A DNA stretch of 64,000 nucleotides from Parvularcula bermudensis HTCC2503 (GCF_000152825.2 NC_014414.1:1550001-1614000), one strand, 5' to 3'; positions 17,159 to 25,427 are shown, numbered from the stretch's first letter. The notes: generated from the sequence alone by a model not told the origin. Program-made: numbers and translations.

Positions 17159-17625
17159 TGGCTATGTCTAAGATAATATCACTGCTGATTGTCGTCGTTG
17201 CCGTTGTCGGAGCGGGCTTTGCCGCGATGACCATGAGGGGAGGCGGAAAATCAGCCTCCGGCGCCGGAGAAGTGGAGCACGCTGTTGCTCATACTGAGGA
17301 AGAGCTTGGGTATTTTGCCTTTCAGCGTCCCTTCCTCGTTCCGATTGTGGAGGACAGGACGGTTCGTGCTTTGGCGGTCCTACGATTGACGCTGGAAATG
17401 CCGAACACAGAGATTGAATATGTCCGCACAAAAGAGCCTCGCCTCCGCGATGCCATGATGCGCACATTGTTCGCTCTCGCGAATGAGGGGTATCTCGGTG
17501 GGGATATCACCGACACGGAAACCTATGAAGAGATCCAGGGCCGCTTGCTCACGGCATCACGGTCGCTCATCGACGAGTCGGTCGAGGAAGTCCTGATTGT
17601 CGATTTCAATCGGCAGGAGAATTGA
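17158..17625 (+). CDS. Second FliL-type flagellar basal-body-associated protein
   Basis: A 155-residue single-pass protein with an N-terminal helix (ISLLIVVVAVVGAGFAAMTM) and a periplasmic FliL-like domain. The domain has ELGYFAFQRPFLVPIVEDR, ALAVLRLTLEMPNTEIEYV, LRDAMMRTLFALANEGYLGG and the ending VLIVDFNRQEN. It differs clearly from the first FliL-type protein at 11213. A fliL-like gene directly after flgH is also seen in Rhodobacterales flagellar islands as I remember them. It overlaps the flgH stop and closes this unit; a hairpin follows 43 bp downstream. Confidence 0.75.
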   Translation: MAMSKIISLLIVVVAVVGAGFAAMTMRGGGKSASGAGEVEHAVAHTEEELGYFAFQRPFLVPIVEDRTVRALAVLRLTLEMPNTEIEYVRTKEPRLRDAMMRTLFALANEGYLGGDITDTETYEEIQGRLLTASRSLIDESVEEVLIVDFNRQEN

Positions 17626-17668
17626 TCCCCTCCCTTTGATCCGTCGAGCACTATGTTCTCCAAAAGGA

Positions 17669-17700
17669 AAAAGGCCGGGTGCGTTCGCTCCCGACCTTTT
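17669..17700. terminator. Bidirectional terminator between the flgH unit and flgD
   Basis: An 11-bp stem (AAAAGGCCGGG against CCCGACCTTTT, one mismatch) encloses a 10-base loop, with A-runs on the left and T-runs on the right. It lies between converging units, so it can serve both strands. Confidence 0.7.
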
Positions 17701-17724
17701 GTCTTATAGGGGAATTCGGTGTTG

Positions 17725-18333
17725 TCAGATGACCTTGTAGGTATCCGTCGTGATGGTCGGTCCTATGCCGACGACTTGCCCATTGGTATCGGTAATCACC
17801 CGATCGACGGTTCCAAGAGCGCGAGCATCGAGAACCGTCGAGTCCGTCTCAATCTCAAAGCTATAGGTGCCGGGGGCGGCAAGGGTGCCCTCATTGGTTT
17901 GGCCGTTCCATGACCATTCATCGGCTCTGGGCCCTCGGAAAACGACGTCGCCTTGGGCATTGCGCACCACAAGGGCGCCTTCCGCATCCGACCCACTGAC
18001 GATGGGGAGAGGATCAAACGCGCCGGAGATGGTGATCTCAGAGGCGCCGATCTGCGCCCCGATCACGTCGGTTTGTTGTCCGCCTAAGGTCGATTGCAGC
18101 AGACCCATCATGGTCTCAAGATATTTGTTCGTTTGAACCTGCTGCTCGAGACTGGAAAATGTCGCCAATTGTTCGACGAACTGCGTCGAATCGATCGGGG
18201 CAAAGGGATCCTGATTTTTCATCTGGGCGGTGAGCAGATTCAAAAAGGCATCGAGGTCCGTTGCGAGAGACTGCGTAGCCTTTTGATTGGCGGCGGATGC
18301 GGCCGATTGGGCGGATGTGGGGGAAATTTCCAT
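17725..18333 (-). CDS. flgD: Flagellar hook-cap (hook assembly scaffold) protein FlgD
   Basis: FlgD caps the growing hook. The N-terminal motif LDAFLNLLTAQMKNQDPFAP followed by IDSTQFVEQLATFSSLEQQV is diagnostic. The C-terminal part has the FlgD Ig-like/Tudor region (VFRGPRADEWSWNGQTNEGT, APGTYSFEIETDS). At 202 residues it is a normal length. It lies 9 bp downstream of fliK on the minus strand, so hook cap and hook-length ruler are co-expressed. Confidence 0.93.
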   Translation of the reverse strand: MEISPTSAQSAASAANQKATQSLATDLDAFLNLLTAQMKNQDPFAPIDSTQFVEQLATFSSLEQQVQTNKYLETMMGLLQSTLGGQQTDVIGAQIGASEITISGAFDPLPIVSGSDAEGALVVRNAQGDVVFRGPRADEWSWNGQTNEGTLAAPGTYSFEIETDSTVLDARALGTVDRVITDTNGQVVGIGPTITTDTYKVI

Positions 18334-18342
18334 GGGAACCTC

Positions 18343-20211
18343 TCAGAGTCGCAGGTCGATTCGGTCTATCGTTAGTATTTGTGGGCGGAGCGGGGAGGGG
18401 GCCTCCGGCAGTGAGCCGCTATCAGCTATGGCGCCGTAACTAGGGAGAGTCGAAGAGAATTGCGCTTGTTGTGAGAGCGTTTGCTGACTGCCCCTATCGG
18501 CGATATCGACGGCGACATTCTCGAAGCCGGCACTCGCCAATTCCCGCTGAAGGGTATCAAGGTGTTTCTTCAATAGATGGGACGTATTCGCCTCGTCGGC
18601 ACTCAGAACGGCCGAGATAAGTTTCTGTCCATCGAAATTGAGGTCGATTTCAACCCGGCCGAGTTCGGGCGGATCAAGGCGTACGGAGATATGGTTCTCG
18701 GTGCGGATATTCCGCATGGCCTCGGCCACCTGTTGAGCTGCAACGGGACCCTGCGCGGCAAGAGGGGCCGGCATGGCCGCGCCGGTAAAGACAGCCTGGC
18801 TCATGGGAGAGGCGGCGGGGAGGCTTAACCCCGCAAAGGCGGCGGGGGTCCCCCCGGTGAGGGGGGCTGAGGACGTACCTGCTGAATGTGTGACATTTGA
18901 TCCGCTGACAAACGCGCTTTCCGAGACGGTCGGCATCACACCGGGGCGCGTCTCAGTGGCGGTACGCTTGGCGACGATCTTGTCAACAAGACTGTCCGCC
19001 ATGGAGGGGCGATCCCCCGAAGAGGCGATATTTTCCCGGCTTGGGCCCTGACCGTCCGTCGACAAGCTCTTGGCGGGGGCTGAAAGTTCGGGCGTATCCC
19101 CTTGAGCGGTCGGCATAGAGAGGGAATTGGCCGAACGCGGGGCATTTCCGGTATCGGCGAGCAGGACGCTCGAGCGCGGGAGGGCGCCATCCGACGCTTT
19201 TGGGGGAAGGGCCGTTGGGTCGGGATCGACAGTTCCCACCGCTTGGTCGATCGCTTTTTGGCCATGCGGGGACACAACCGGTGCCGCCTTGTTCGTCGTC
19301 AGGGCCGAGGCGGTGGCCGTCGCCAGGGGCGCGTTGCCTGGGGATTGAGGGGCGTCGACAACGCCTTTCGTCTCGAGGGCTGCGCGACCTTGCGCGGTCA
19401 GGTTAAGGGCAAGATCCGATGGGGGAAGGGTCGTTGTGGGGAGGGATGTGGGGGTCTGACGGTTGACGATCGTGACCTTATAGTCAGGGACAGCGTCGGC
19501 GGGCAGGCCTGTCGGCGATTGCGTCCCCGTTGACCCTTTGGCGTCAGAAAGGGGCAGCGTCGGCAAGGCAGACCGTACCTGGGCTAGTCCATTGGGCGTT
19601 GCCTCAAGCGTCGATGCGCCCTGTCCCTTTGAAGGGGGGAACGGACGATCCTGTGAGAGCGAAGGATCGCGGCCTGAAGCGGCCGTCAGTTCAGCCAGCA
19701 GCGCTGGGGGAATCGTATTCCCCTTTGCCGTATTGCCCTTCGCCGCGGCATCCGTGCTGAGCGCCGTCTCCCCCGTTCCCTTGGCGGTGGTGCCATCGGC
19801 TTCAATCCCGGTGCCCGACGCCGAAACGCCAAAGGATGTCGTCCCGGTGGAGACACGACCGACAAGAGCGTCCGCCCGCAGAACGCCCGCCACGGTCGTG
19901 TCGTTAGGCGATTGAACAAGGCTGCGCCCCTCTGAAGACGAGGCGGCGGCGGGCGAGGACTGATCCCCCGGCAATGCTGTCATGAGGGGGGAGGCCGCCA
20001 TATCCGCTTGGCCATCGCGCCGTCCCGTCCCGCTCTCCGCTTGGGCAGGGGCCGCATCGTCCCGCGCCTGCGCCGACTCGGCGACCAAATTGAAAAACGT
20101 GGCGCCGTCCTTTGTGGGGCTCGCGCTCTCTTTGGAGGAGGAAAGGGGGGCGGTGTTCCGACCCGTCGCCGCTTTCTCCGGGGCGAGGGACAAAAGAGCA
20201 AGATCGGCCAT
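18343..20211 (-). CDS. fliK: Flagellar hook-length control protein FliK
   Basis: FliK is the secreted ruler that switches export specificity when the hook is complete. Only the C-terminal domain is conserved: MRNIRTENHISVRLDPPELG followed by RVEIDLNFDGQKLISAVLSA and LLKKHLDTLQRELASAGFEN, at about residues 495-575. The preceding ~490 residues are Ala/Thr/Pro/Ser-rich, low-complexity sequence, normal for the ruler part. The 622-residue length is within the broad family range. Its start is 2 bp from a GACTAGTC palindrome, in the divergent region shared with flgJ. Confidence 0.85.
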   Translation of the reverse strand: MADLALLSLAPEKAATGRNTAPLSSSKESASPTKDGATFFNLVAESAQARDDAAPAQAESGTGRRDGQADMAASPLMTALPGDQSSPAAASSSEGRSLVQSPNDTTVAGVLRADALVGRVSTGTTSFGVSASGTGIEADGTTAKGTGETALSTDAAAKGNTAKGNTIPPALLAELTAASGRDPSLSQDRPFPPSKGQGASTLEATPNGLAQVRSALPTLPLSDAKGSTGTQSPTGLPADAVPDYKVTIVNRQTPTSLPTTTLPPSDLALNLTAQGRAALETKGVVDAPQSPGNAPLATATASALTTNKAAPVVSPHGQKAIDQAVGTVDPDPTALPPKASDGALPRSSVLLADTGNAPRSANSLSMPTAQGDTPELSAPAKSLSTDGQGPSRENIASSGDRPSMADSLVDKIVAKRTATETRPGVMPTVSESAFVSGSNVTHSAGTSSAPLTGGTPAAFAGLSLPAASPMSQAVFTGAAMPAPLAAQGPVAAQQVAEAMRNIRTENHISVRLDPPELGRVEIDLNFDGQKLISAVLSADEANTSHLLKKHLDTLQRELASAGFENVAVDIADRGSQQTLSQQAQFSSTLPSYGAIADSGSLPEAPSPLRPQILTIDRIDLRL

Positions 20212-20212
20212 A

Positions 20213-20274
20213 GACTAGTCGCTCTCTAAATGCGTCGGTTAGATTTCGACTAGGAAGGTTTACGATTACTTTAC
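20213..20274. promoter_or_regulatory. Divergent fliK/flgJ control region with GACTAGTC and CtrA-like box
   Basis: GACTAGTC is at 20213-20220. TTTA, seven bases, TTTAC is at 20259-20274, a six-of-eight match to the TTAA-N7-TTAA CtrA consensus and close to the boxes before motB and fliL. The flgJ start is 45 bp further right. Confidence 0.35.
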
Positions 20275-20318
20275 GGAGGTGTCCGATACAGAGATTACAT
20301 CTTAAAATAGGACATATT

Positions 20319-20654
20319 ATGGTTTCGCTCCCGTCCGCATTCCCCCTTCCGGCCCTCGGCGCGGCGGCGACGGCGTCCGATCGTCTCGGCGAGGAGACAG
20401 TTTCTGATCGTGAGGCGCGGTTGCGGGAAACAGCGAAGTCCTTCGAGGCTGTCTTCGTCGCGGAGATGCTGAAACATGCCGGATTGGACGAGGCCCTCGC
20501 GGCGGACGAAGGGACGGCAACGGACAGTTTTTCTTCCTTCGTGATCGAGCGCGTGGCGGGGGATTTGGTGGAGGCGGGCGGGTTCGGCCTCGCTGACCGT
20601 TTCTATACGGCCCTCCGCGCGAAAGAAGAGCCTACGGTCTCCACTTCCCTATGA
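20319..20654 (+). CDS. flgJ: Rod-binding protein, FlgJ N-terminal-type
   Basis: A 111-residue protein whose core (LRETAKSFEAVFVAEMLKHA, then GGFGLADRFYTAL) is the rod-binding domain found at the N-terminus of enteric FlgJ. The muramidase domain of FlgJ is absent, as in most alphaproteobacteria. It probably acts as a rod scaffold. Translation starts at ATG 20319 after AGGA, and the end overlaps the flgN-like gene by 4 bp. Confidence 0.8.
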   Translation: MVSLPSAFPLPALGAAATASDRLGEETVSDREARLRETAKSFEAVFVAEMLKHAGLDEALAADEGTATDSFSSFVIERVAGDLVEAGGFGLADRFYTALRAKEEPTVSTSL

Positions 20655-20983
20655 GTTCGGTCGATCAACTTGCGGATCTGTTGCGCCGTGAGCGGGTGGT
20701 TATCCGCGAACGCCGTTTTGGTGATCTTGAGTCAATTGCCCAGGAGAAACGAGACCTCCTTGAGGCGTTGAGCCCTGTCGATTCGGGCGATCCTTCCCTT
20801 GTGAGGGAGGTGAAAGACTTGGCGGAAAGAAATGCCAGGGATCTCGAAATCATCGCCAGAGCGGCACGCGATTTGCGGTTACGACTTGAGCGACTAGGCC
20901 GAGAGGCGGTCTCGGTCGCCTATGACCCAGATGGGGAACCGCTCGACGTGCGATCGACGACTAATCTCTCCCGACGCGTTTAG
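20651..20983 (+). CDS. FlgN-like export chaperone
   Basis: A 110-residue, almost entirely helical protein (DQLADLLRRERVVIRERRFG, VKDLAERNARDLEIIARAAR). Size, charge and position between the rod-binding gene and the flagellin gene fit FlgN, the chaperone for FlgK and FlgL. Sequence conservation in FlgN is low, so the call rests largely on context. It overlaps flgJ by 4 bp. Confidence 0.55.
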   Translation: MSSVDQLADLLRRERVVIRERRFGDLESIAQEKRDLLEALSPVDSGDPSLVREVKDLAERNARDLEIIARAARDLRLRLERLGREAVSVAYDPDGEPLDVRSTTNLSRRV

Positions 20984-20985
20984 TA

Positions 20986-21025
20986 TTAAGCCTGCATTAT
21001 GGTTTATGAGGGTACGAGACTAGTC
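20986..21025 (+). promoter_or_regulatory. Upstream region of the flagellin gene: TTAA-N7-TTAT and GACTAGTC
   Basis: A CtrA-like TTAA-N7-TTAT is at 20986-21000. A perfect GACTAGTC is at 21018-21025, 87 bp before the flagellin start. I found no convincing sigma-54 (GG-N10-GC) or sigma-28 site in the 129-bp gap. Confidence 0.3.
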
Positions 21026-21111
21026 GAGGCAACGTTTTCAAGCCGTTGCGTCGGGTCGACCCGATACCGTCAGGAAGACGGACTCGCCACTTGAATTGAA
21101 AGGCAATTCAG

Positions 21112-23157
21112 ATGTCGAGCATCAACTTCAACGCCAGTGCCAGCGTCGCGCTGCGTTCTCTCCAAGAAACCAACAGAATGTTGGAAACAACGCAACAGCT
21201 CGTCTCGACGGGTAAGCGGATTAACAGCGCCAAGGACAACGCTGCCATTTGGTCGATTTCGACCATTATGCAAGCGGACGTCTCTTCCTTTAAGTCGATT
21301 ACGGACAGTCTCAATCTTGGGGCGTCGACTGTTGGGGTGGCGAGTTCCGCCTCCGAAACCGTCGTCGATCTTCTTCAGGACATGAAGGCGCTGATCGTTT
21401 CCGCGCAGGAAGAAAACGTCGACCGGAATAAAATCCAGTCGGACATTGACGCCCTTCGTAACCAGATCACCTCAACGGTTAATTCGGCCCAGTTCAACGG
21501 CCTGAACCTGCTCAACAATTCGCAGGGGACGGTGGACATCCTGGCGTCGCTGAACCGGTCCAGCACCGGTAACGTGGCTCCGACCCGGATCACCATCAAC
21601 GGTCAAGACCTGACGGATACCCAAGGGACGTCCGGTGGCTCCATCACTGCCGGGACCGCGTCGACGGTCGTTGCCGGTCGCCGCGTTGATGAGAGCGGCT
21701 TTACCGGTGCCAGCAACGTCACCGATTCCCTCCGTGCAGGGGGCGACGGTACGCTCGATCTTCGCCTGACCACCGGTGTGGCGGACGACCTGCGTTACTT
21801 CGTCGAACTCGACGGCGGCGCACGCTCGTTCTGGACCAACACAGCGGCGTCCGGGACCTCGGTGTCCGGCATCGCCACTGCGCTTGAAGCCGCGGCCAAA
21901 GGCGCGCTCAATGCGAGCACCGTGGGCACCGACAAGATCGACGGCGAAGCCGATCTTGAATTCGATGCCACGACCTCCGGCTATGACGCCGAGCAGGGCA
22001 TTGTTGGTCGTCTGACGAACAGCTCCGGCGCCGATGTCAGCGCGCAGGTCTACACCTACTCTGCCTCTGACAATAACAGTGGCACGGCGCGCGATGCGGG
22101 TACGACCCTGACGGGTGGTACTGACCTTGGCACCGGTGACGAAGGTCTGACCTTCGCCGACGTGACCACGGGTGTGAGTGCCGGCGATGTCGTGGTCTTC
22201 ACCTACAATGTTGGTGACGACGGCAACACAACCGACTCCACAATCCAGTTCGCGGTGAAAGCCAACTCTTCTGGTGTTGTGACCAAGGAAGCCCAAGCCG
22301 AGGCCTTCACGGCGGCCTTCAACCAGCTCAGCACCGATGGTGACCTTGCTGCTGATGACCTGGCCGGCGCGACGGCGACCAACAACGAAGACGGGACCGT
22401 GACGATCACCGACACGGGGAACACCAACAGTCTCGAATTCGCGGCGTCGAACAGTGACGAATATCTCGTCTACGAGCAGGTGACCACGGGCATCGACGGT
22501 GAAATCGAGACCGGTTCCAAGGTTATCCAGGATGCCGACACCCGCGTGGGTGCGGTGAGCGAGTACTCGTTCGAAGGTCTGACCACGGCGTTGGCCGGGG
22601 CGGGCAACCTCTACCAGATCACCATCGGTGACTCGTCGAGCAGCTCGAACACCATCGAGTATCGCGCGAAGTCCACGGACACCGTCTCCGATGTTCTGGA
22701 AGAACTGGCCACCCGGGCGACCGGTATCAATGCCGATATCGACGTCACCTTCAGCGGCCGGAAGCTCGTCATCACCAACAATTCGACGAGCGCGGTGAAC
22801 TTCGAGTACGATGTGACCTCCGGGGCCGCCGGCGGCGGCCTTGAGTTCCTGGCCAACCTCGACGTTCGGACGGCAGCGGGCGCTTCTGAAGCCCTCGGCG
22901 ATATTGACGACATGATCAATACCGCCACGGCGGCGGCCTCTGCCTTCGGGTCGGCGGCGCGTCGGGTCGACATCCAGATGAACTTCCTCACGGATCTCAT
23001 CAGCTCGCTGGAAGCTGGGGTTTCGGCCTTGACCGATGCCGACCTCACCGCCGCGGCGGCCGACTTGCAGGCCCTGCAGGTGCAGCAGCAGCTCGGCCTC
23101 CAGGCGCTCGCCATTGCGAACGCCTCGCCGCAGGCCCTGCTGGCGCTGTTCCAGTAA
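21112..23157 (+). CDS. Flagellin, large form with extended central domain
   Basis: This is the filament subunit. The N-terminus (FNASASVALRSLQETNRMLE, then STGKRINSAKDNAAIWSIST) and the C-terminus (FLTDLISSLEAGVSALTDAD, LQALQVQQQLGLQALAIANA) are the coiled-coil D0/D1 parts of bacterial flagellin. Between about residues 150 and 590 lies a long Gly/Thr/Asp-rich, beta-type region. This makes the protein 681 residues, roughly double the short flagellins of many alphaproteobacteria. It is the only flagellin in the window. It is followed by a strong hairpin and then flaF and flbT, the usual flagellin-control pair. Confidence 0.93.
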   Translation: MSSINFNASASVALRSLQETNRMLETTQQLVSTGKRINSAKDNAAIWSISTIMQADVSSFKSITDSLNLGASTVGVASSASETVVDLLQDMKALIVSAQEENVDRNKIQSDIDALRNQITSTVNSAQFNGLNLLNNSQGTVDILASLNRSSTGNVAPTRITINGQDLTDTQGTSGGSITAGTASTVVAGRRVDESGFTGASNVTDSLRAGGDGTLDLRLTTGVADDLRYFVELDGGARSFWTNTAASGTSVSGIATALEAAAKGALNASTVGTDKIDGEADLEFDATTSGYDAEQGIVGRLTNSSGADVSAQVYTYSASDNNSGTARDAGTTLTGGTDLGTGDEGLTFADVTTGVSAGDVVVFTYNVGDDGNTTDSTIQFAVKANSSGVVTKEAQAEAFTAAFNQLSTDGDLAADDLAGATATNNEDGTVTITDTGNTNSLEFAASNSDEYLVYEQVTTGIDGEIETGSKVIQDADTRVGAVSEYSFEGLTTALAGAGNLYQITIGDSSSSSNTIEYRAKSTDTVSDVLEELATRATGINADIDVTFSGRKLVITNNSTSAVNFEYDVTSGAAGGGLEFLANLDVRTAAGASEALGDIDDMINTATAAASAFGSAARRVDIQMNFLTDLISSLEAGVSALTDADLTAAAADLQALQVQQQLGLQALAIANASPQALLALFQ

Positions 23158-23168
23158 GCCACACGATC

Positions 23169-23195
23169 GAAGGGCGGCGCAGCGCGCCGCCCTTC
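23169..23195 (+). terminator. Strong hairpin after the flagellin gene
   Basis: A perfect 12-bp stem (GAAGGGCGGCGC and its complement) with a 3-base loop, 12 bp after the flagellin stop. There is no T-run, so it may stabilise or attenuate the flagellin mRNA before flaF rather than fully terminate it. Confidence 0.6.
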
Positions 23196-23234
23196 ACCCC
23201 TAAGCCGAACGTCCAGCAGAAAAGTTGAGCCCCT

Positions 23235-23618
23235 ATGCAGTCGTCCGCCGAACACGGCTACGCACAAGTCCGAAAGAGCACCGCCTCGGGCCGTGAGGTC
23301 GAGATCCAGCTCCTCACGAAGATCGCCGCCGAAATGGCAAATGCAGATCCCTCGACCCCAGAAGGTTTTCGAGAGCTTGTCACCGCGGTCCACAGAAATA
23401 TGGAAATGTGGACGGCCCTGATTGTCGACTTGCTCCAAGAGGAGAACAAAATCGATCAGACGCTGAAAGTTGGACTACTGAAGCTCGGTCAATTCTCTTT
23501 GGTACATAGCCGCAAGGTGGTCTGCCGTCAGGCTGAACCAGAGGTTCTTATCTCCATTAACCGGCAAATTGCCGCCGGCCTGAAAGCCCAAGCCCAAAAC
23601 AACGCCGAAGCGGCGTAA
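23235..23618 (+). CDS. flaF: Flagellin synthesis regulator FlaF
   Basis: FlaF is an alphaproteobacterial protein needed for flagellin production and secretion, acting opposite FlbT. The 127-residue product has the family features SGREVEIQLLTKIAAEMANA, NMEMWTALIVDLLQEENKID and LKLGQFSLVHSRKVV. It lies between the flagellin gene and flbT, the arrangement seen in Caulobacter and rhizobia. It probably shares the flagellin transcript past the hairpin. Confidence 0.92.
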   Translation: MQSSAEHGYAQVRKSTASGREVEIQLLTKIAAEMANADPSTPEGFRELVTAVHRNMEMWTALIVDLLQEENKIDQTLKVGLLKLGQFSLVHSRKVVCRQAEPEVLISINRQIAAGLKAQAQNNAEAA

Positions 23619-23635
23619 CACGACAGGAGGTCGTC

Positions 23636-24091
23636 ATGGGTGGAATTACACTGACTCTGAAGCCGAAGGAAAAATTCCTCATTGGAGGGAATTTAATCGA
23701 GAACGGACCGCGCCGGACATCTATTCGAATCACCGAAGGTGTTTTCGTTCTCCGGGTATCCGATGCCCTTCACCCCGACGATGTGAAGACCCCGATTACG
23801 CGGGCCTACCACGTTGCGCAATTGATCCTCGCTTGTGAGGTGAGGGAGTTCGATGGGAAGGCGGAATTACTCTCCCGTCTCGATCAACTCTCCGCGATTT
23901 TTGCCAAGACGGTTCACCGCGAAGCGATCGATAACGCTATCGAGGCGGCCGAGTGCGGACGATATCACCGGGTCTTGATCGCGTTGAAGGGGCTATTCCC
24001 GATCGAAGCGGAGCTCCTCAAGGTTTACGCCTCGCCGGCAACCAATGGTGGTGACCTAGTCGAGGATCGCCGGGTCGCCGCAGGTCGTTAA
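23636..24091 (+). CDS. flbT: Flagellin mRNA repressor FlbT
   Basis: In Caulobacter, FlbT binds the 5' leader of flagellin mRNA and limits its translation until the hook is built. This 151-residue protein starts GGITLTLKPKEKFLIGGNLI and has the conserved VLRVSDALHPDDVKTPITRA and AYHVAQLILACE segments. It begins 17 bp after flaF, behind a good AGGAGG site. The neighbouring flagellin 5' leader is its likely target. Confidence 0.94.
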   Translation: MGGITLTLKPKEKFLIGGNLIENGPRRTSIRITEGVFVLRVSDALHPDDVKTPITRAYHVAQLILACEVREFDGKAELLSRLDQLSAIFAKTVHREAIDNAIEAAECGRYHRVLIALKGLFPIEAELLKVYASPATNGGDLVEDRRVAAGR

Positions 24092-24150
24092 CCCTTTGGC
24101 AAGGGAATAGTTACAATAGTCACCGTATCGTTAATGACGAGCGGTGACTC

Positions 24151-24483
24151 ATGATCGGTACGAATAACGCCATTCTCGAAATGGCAAAGGCGATGGCGCA
24201 GCACGCCGCGTCTCGCCAATCCGTGGTTTCCCAAAACCTTGCTCATCTCAATACCCCCGGCTATCGCCAGATGGCGATGCCTTCCTTTGCGGATGTCGTG
24301 AAGGGGCGAGAGCGAGCGGAGGCGCGGGTGGATAGCCGCGCCGTGCCCAATCCGAACGGCAATTCCGTCTCGTTGGAAACCCAACTCGAAGAGATGGCCT
24401 CGACACGCGGCGAGCACGAGATGGCGCTGGGATTGTGGGAGCAGACTTTGGCTCTCTACAAGACCGCGATGGGGGCTCGATAA
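24151..24483 (+). CDS. flgB: Flagellar proximal rod protein FlgB
   Basis: A 110-residue rod protein with the signature SVVSQNLAHLNTPGYRQMAM, then FADVVKGRERAEARV. The C-terminal helix is HEMALGLWEQTLALYKTAMG. It starts a rightward run flgB-flgC-fliE-fliQ. The TAATG overlap with flgC indicates coupled translation. Confidence 0.9.
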   Translation: MIGTNNAILEMAKAMAQHAASRQSVVSQNLAHLNTPGYRQMAMPSFADVVKGRERAEARVDSRAVPNPNGNSVSLETQLEEMASTRGEHEMALGLWEQTLALYKTAMGAR

Positions 24484-24866
24484 TGGCCGATCCCCTTCTG
24501 ACATCGCTCCGCATCGCCGGTGACGGCATGAACGCCCAGAGCTTTCGTATGCGGACCGTCAACGAAAACCTCTCCAACATCGACACCCCTGGTTATCAGC
24601 GCAAGATGCTGACCTTCTCCACGGGGAATGAGCAGGCGGTTCGCGTGTCGCGAATGATCCTGTCGTCTGACGAGGCGCGGAAGGTCCATGATCCGGGCCA
24701 TCCCTTGGCGGACGCGGACGGATTTGTCGAAATGAGCAATGTCGACATGCTGACCGAACTGTCCGACGCCCGTGAAGCCAAGCGCAGTTTCGACGCGAAT
24801 ATCGAAGCCTTTCGCCAAGCCCGCGAAATGTATGCCGGGCTGATTTCCCTCATGAGACGGAGCTAA
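24483..24866 (+). CDS. flgC: Flagellar proximal rod protein FlgC
   Basis: A 127-residue rod protein starting at the ATG that overlaps the flgB stop. MNAQSFRMRTVNENLSNIDT followed by PGYQRKMLTF and the C-terminal SDAREAKRSFDANIEAFRQA are the FlgC blocks. An upstream in-frame start inside flgB exists but would lack family homology. Confidence 0.94.
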   Translation: MADPLLTSLRIAGDGMNAQSFRMRTVNENLSNIDTPGYQRKMLTFSTGNEQAVRVSRMILSSDEARKVHDPGHPLADADGFVEMSNVDMLTELSDAREAKRSFDANIEAFRQAREMYAGLISLMRRS

Positions 24867-24868
24867 AA

Positions 24869-25159
24869 ATGGCAGCAGAACTCTCGGCGCTCGGCGCCGC
24901 CACCGGCTACGGTCAGGTCCTGGGCGCAAAACCCGCCCCTGGCGGAGATTTGGCGGAGAACCTCAAGGCCGCAGGTGAGGCTTTCACCAAGGTCTTCGAC
25001 AAGGCCGACCAATCGGTCCAGCAAATGGCCGCGGGGGAGGGCAGTGCCCACGCTGTGGTCGAGGCGATGGCAGAGGCAGAAGTCGCCCTTCAGGCGGCCG
25101 TGACCATCCGGGATCGGGTGGTGGAAGCCTATCAGGAAATTCTCCGTATGCCGGTCTAA
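24869..25159 (+). CDS. fliE: Flagellar hook-basal body protein FliE
   Basis: FliE joins the MS-ring to the proximal rod. The 96-residue protein has the conserved C-terminal part VVEAMAEAEVALQAAVTIRD followed by RVVEAYQEILRMPV. It starts 2 bp after flgC and 4 bp before fliQ, in the standard flgB-flgC-fliE-fliQ order. Confidence 0.93.
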   Translation: MAAELSALGAATGYGQVLGAKPAPGGDLAENLKAAGEAFTKVFDKADQSVQQMAAGEGSAHAVVEAMAEAEVALQAAVTIRDRVVEAYQEILRMPV

Positions 25160-25163
25160 GCGT

Positions 25164-25427
25164 ATGCTGACGGATGCACAGATTATCGACCTGACCCGAG
25201 AGGCCGTGATGACGGCGGCGCTAATGTCGGCGCCGTTGTTGATTGCTGCCCTCGTGGCCGGTCTCATCGTCGGCCTTCTACAGGCACTAACCTCGGTTCA
25301 GGAGCTGACCTTGACCTTCGTGCCCAAGGTGGCGGCGATGCTGTTGGTCTTTGCGTTGACGTCGAGTTTCATGGTCGGCCTTTGTTTGCGGTTATTCGAG
25401 GACCGAATCCTGCCATTGATTGGGTAG
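25164..25427 (+). CDS. fliQ: Flagellar export gate protein FliQ
   Basis: An 87-residue, two-helix membrane protein of the export gate. The helices are SAPLLIAALVAGLIVGLLQA and the AAMLLVFALTSSFMVGLCL region, separated by LTSVQELTLTFVPKV, the typical FliQ linker. A 92-bp gap separates it from flhA. Confidence 0.95.
   Translation: MLTDAQIIDLTREAVMTAALMSAPLLIAALVAGLIVGLLQALTSVQELTLTFVPKVAAMLLVFALTSSFMVGLCLRLFEDRILPLIG

Noticed and set aside
20984-21111. Sigma-54 or sigma-28 promoter for the flagellin gene
   Set aside because: No GG-N10-GC pair with suitable flanks was found. The CCCGATAC near 21058 has no properly spaced -35 partner.
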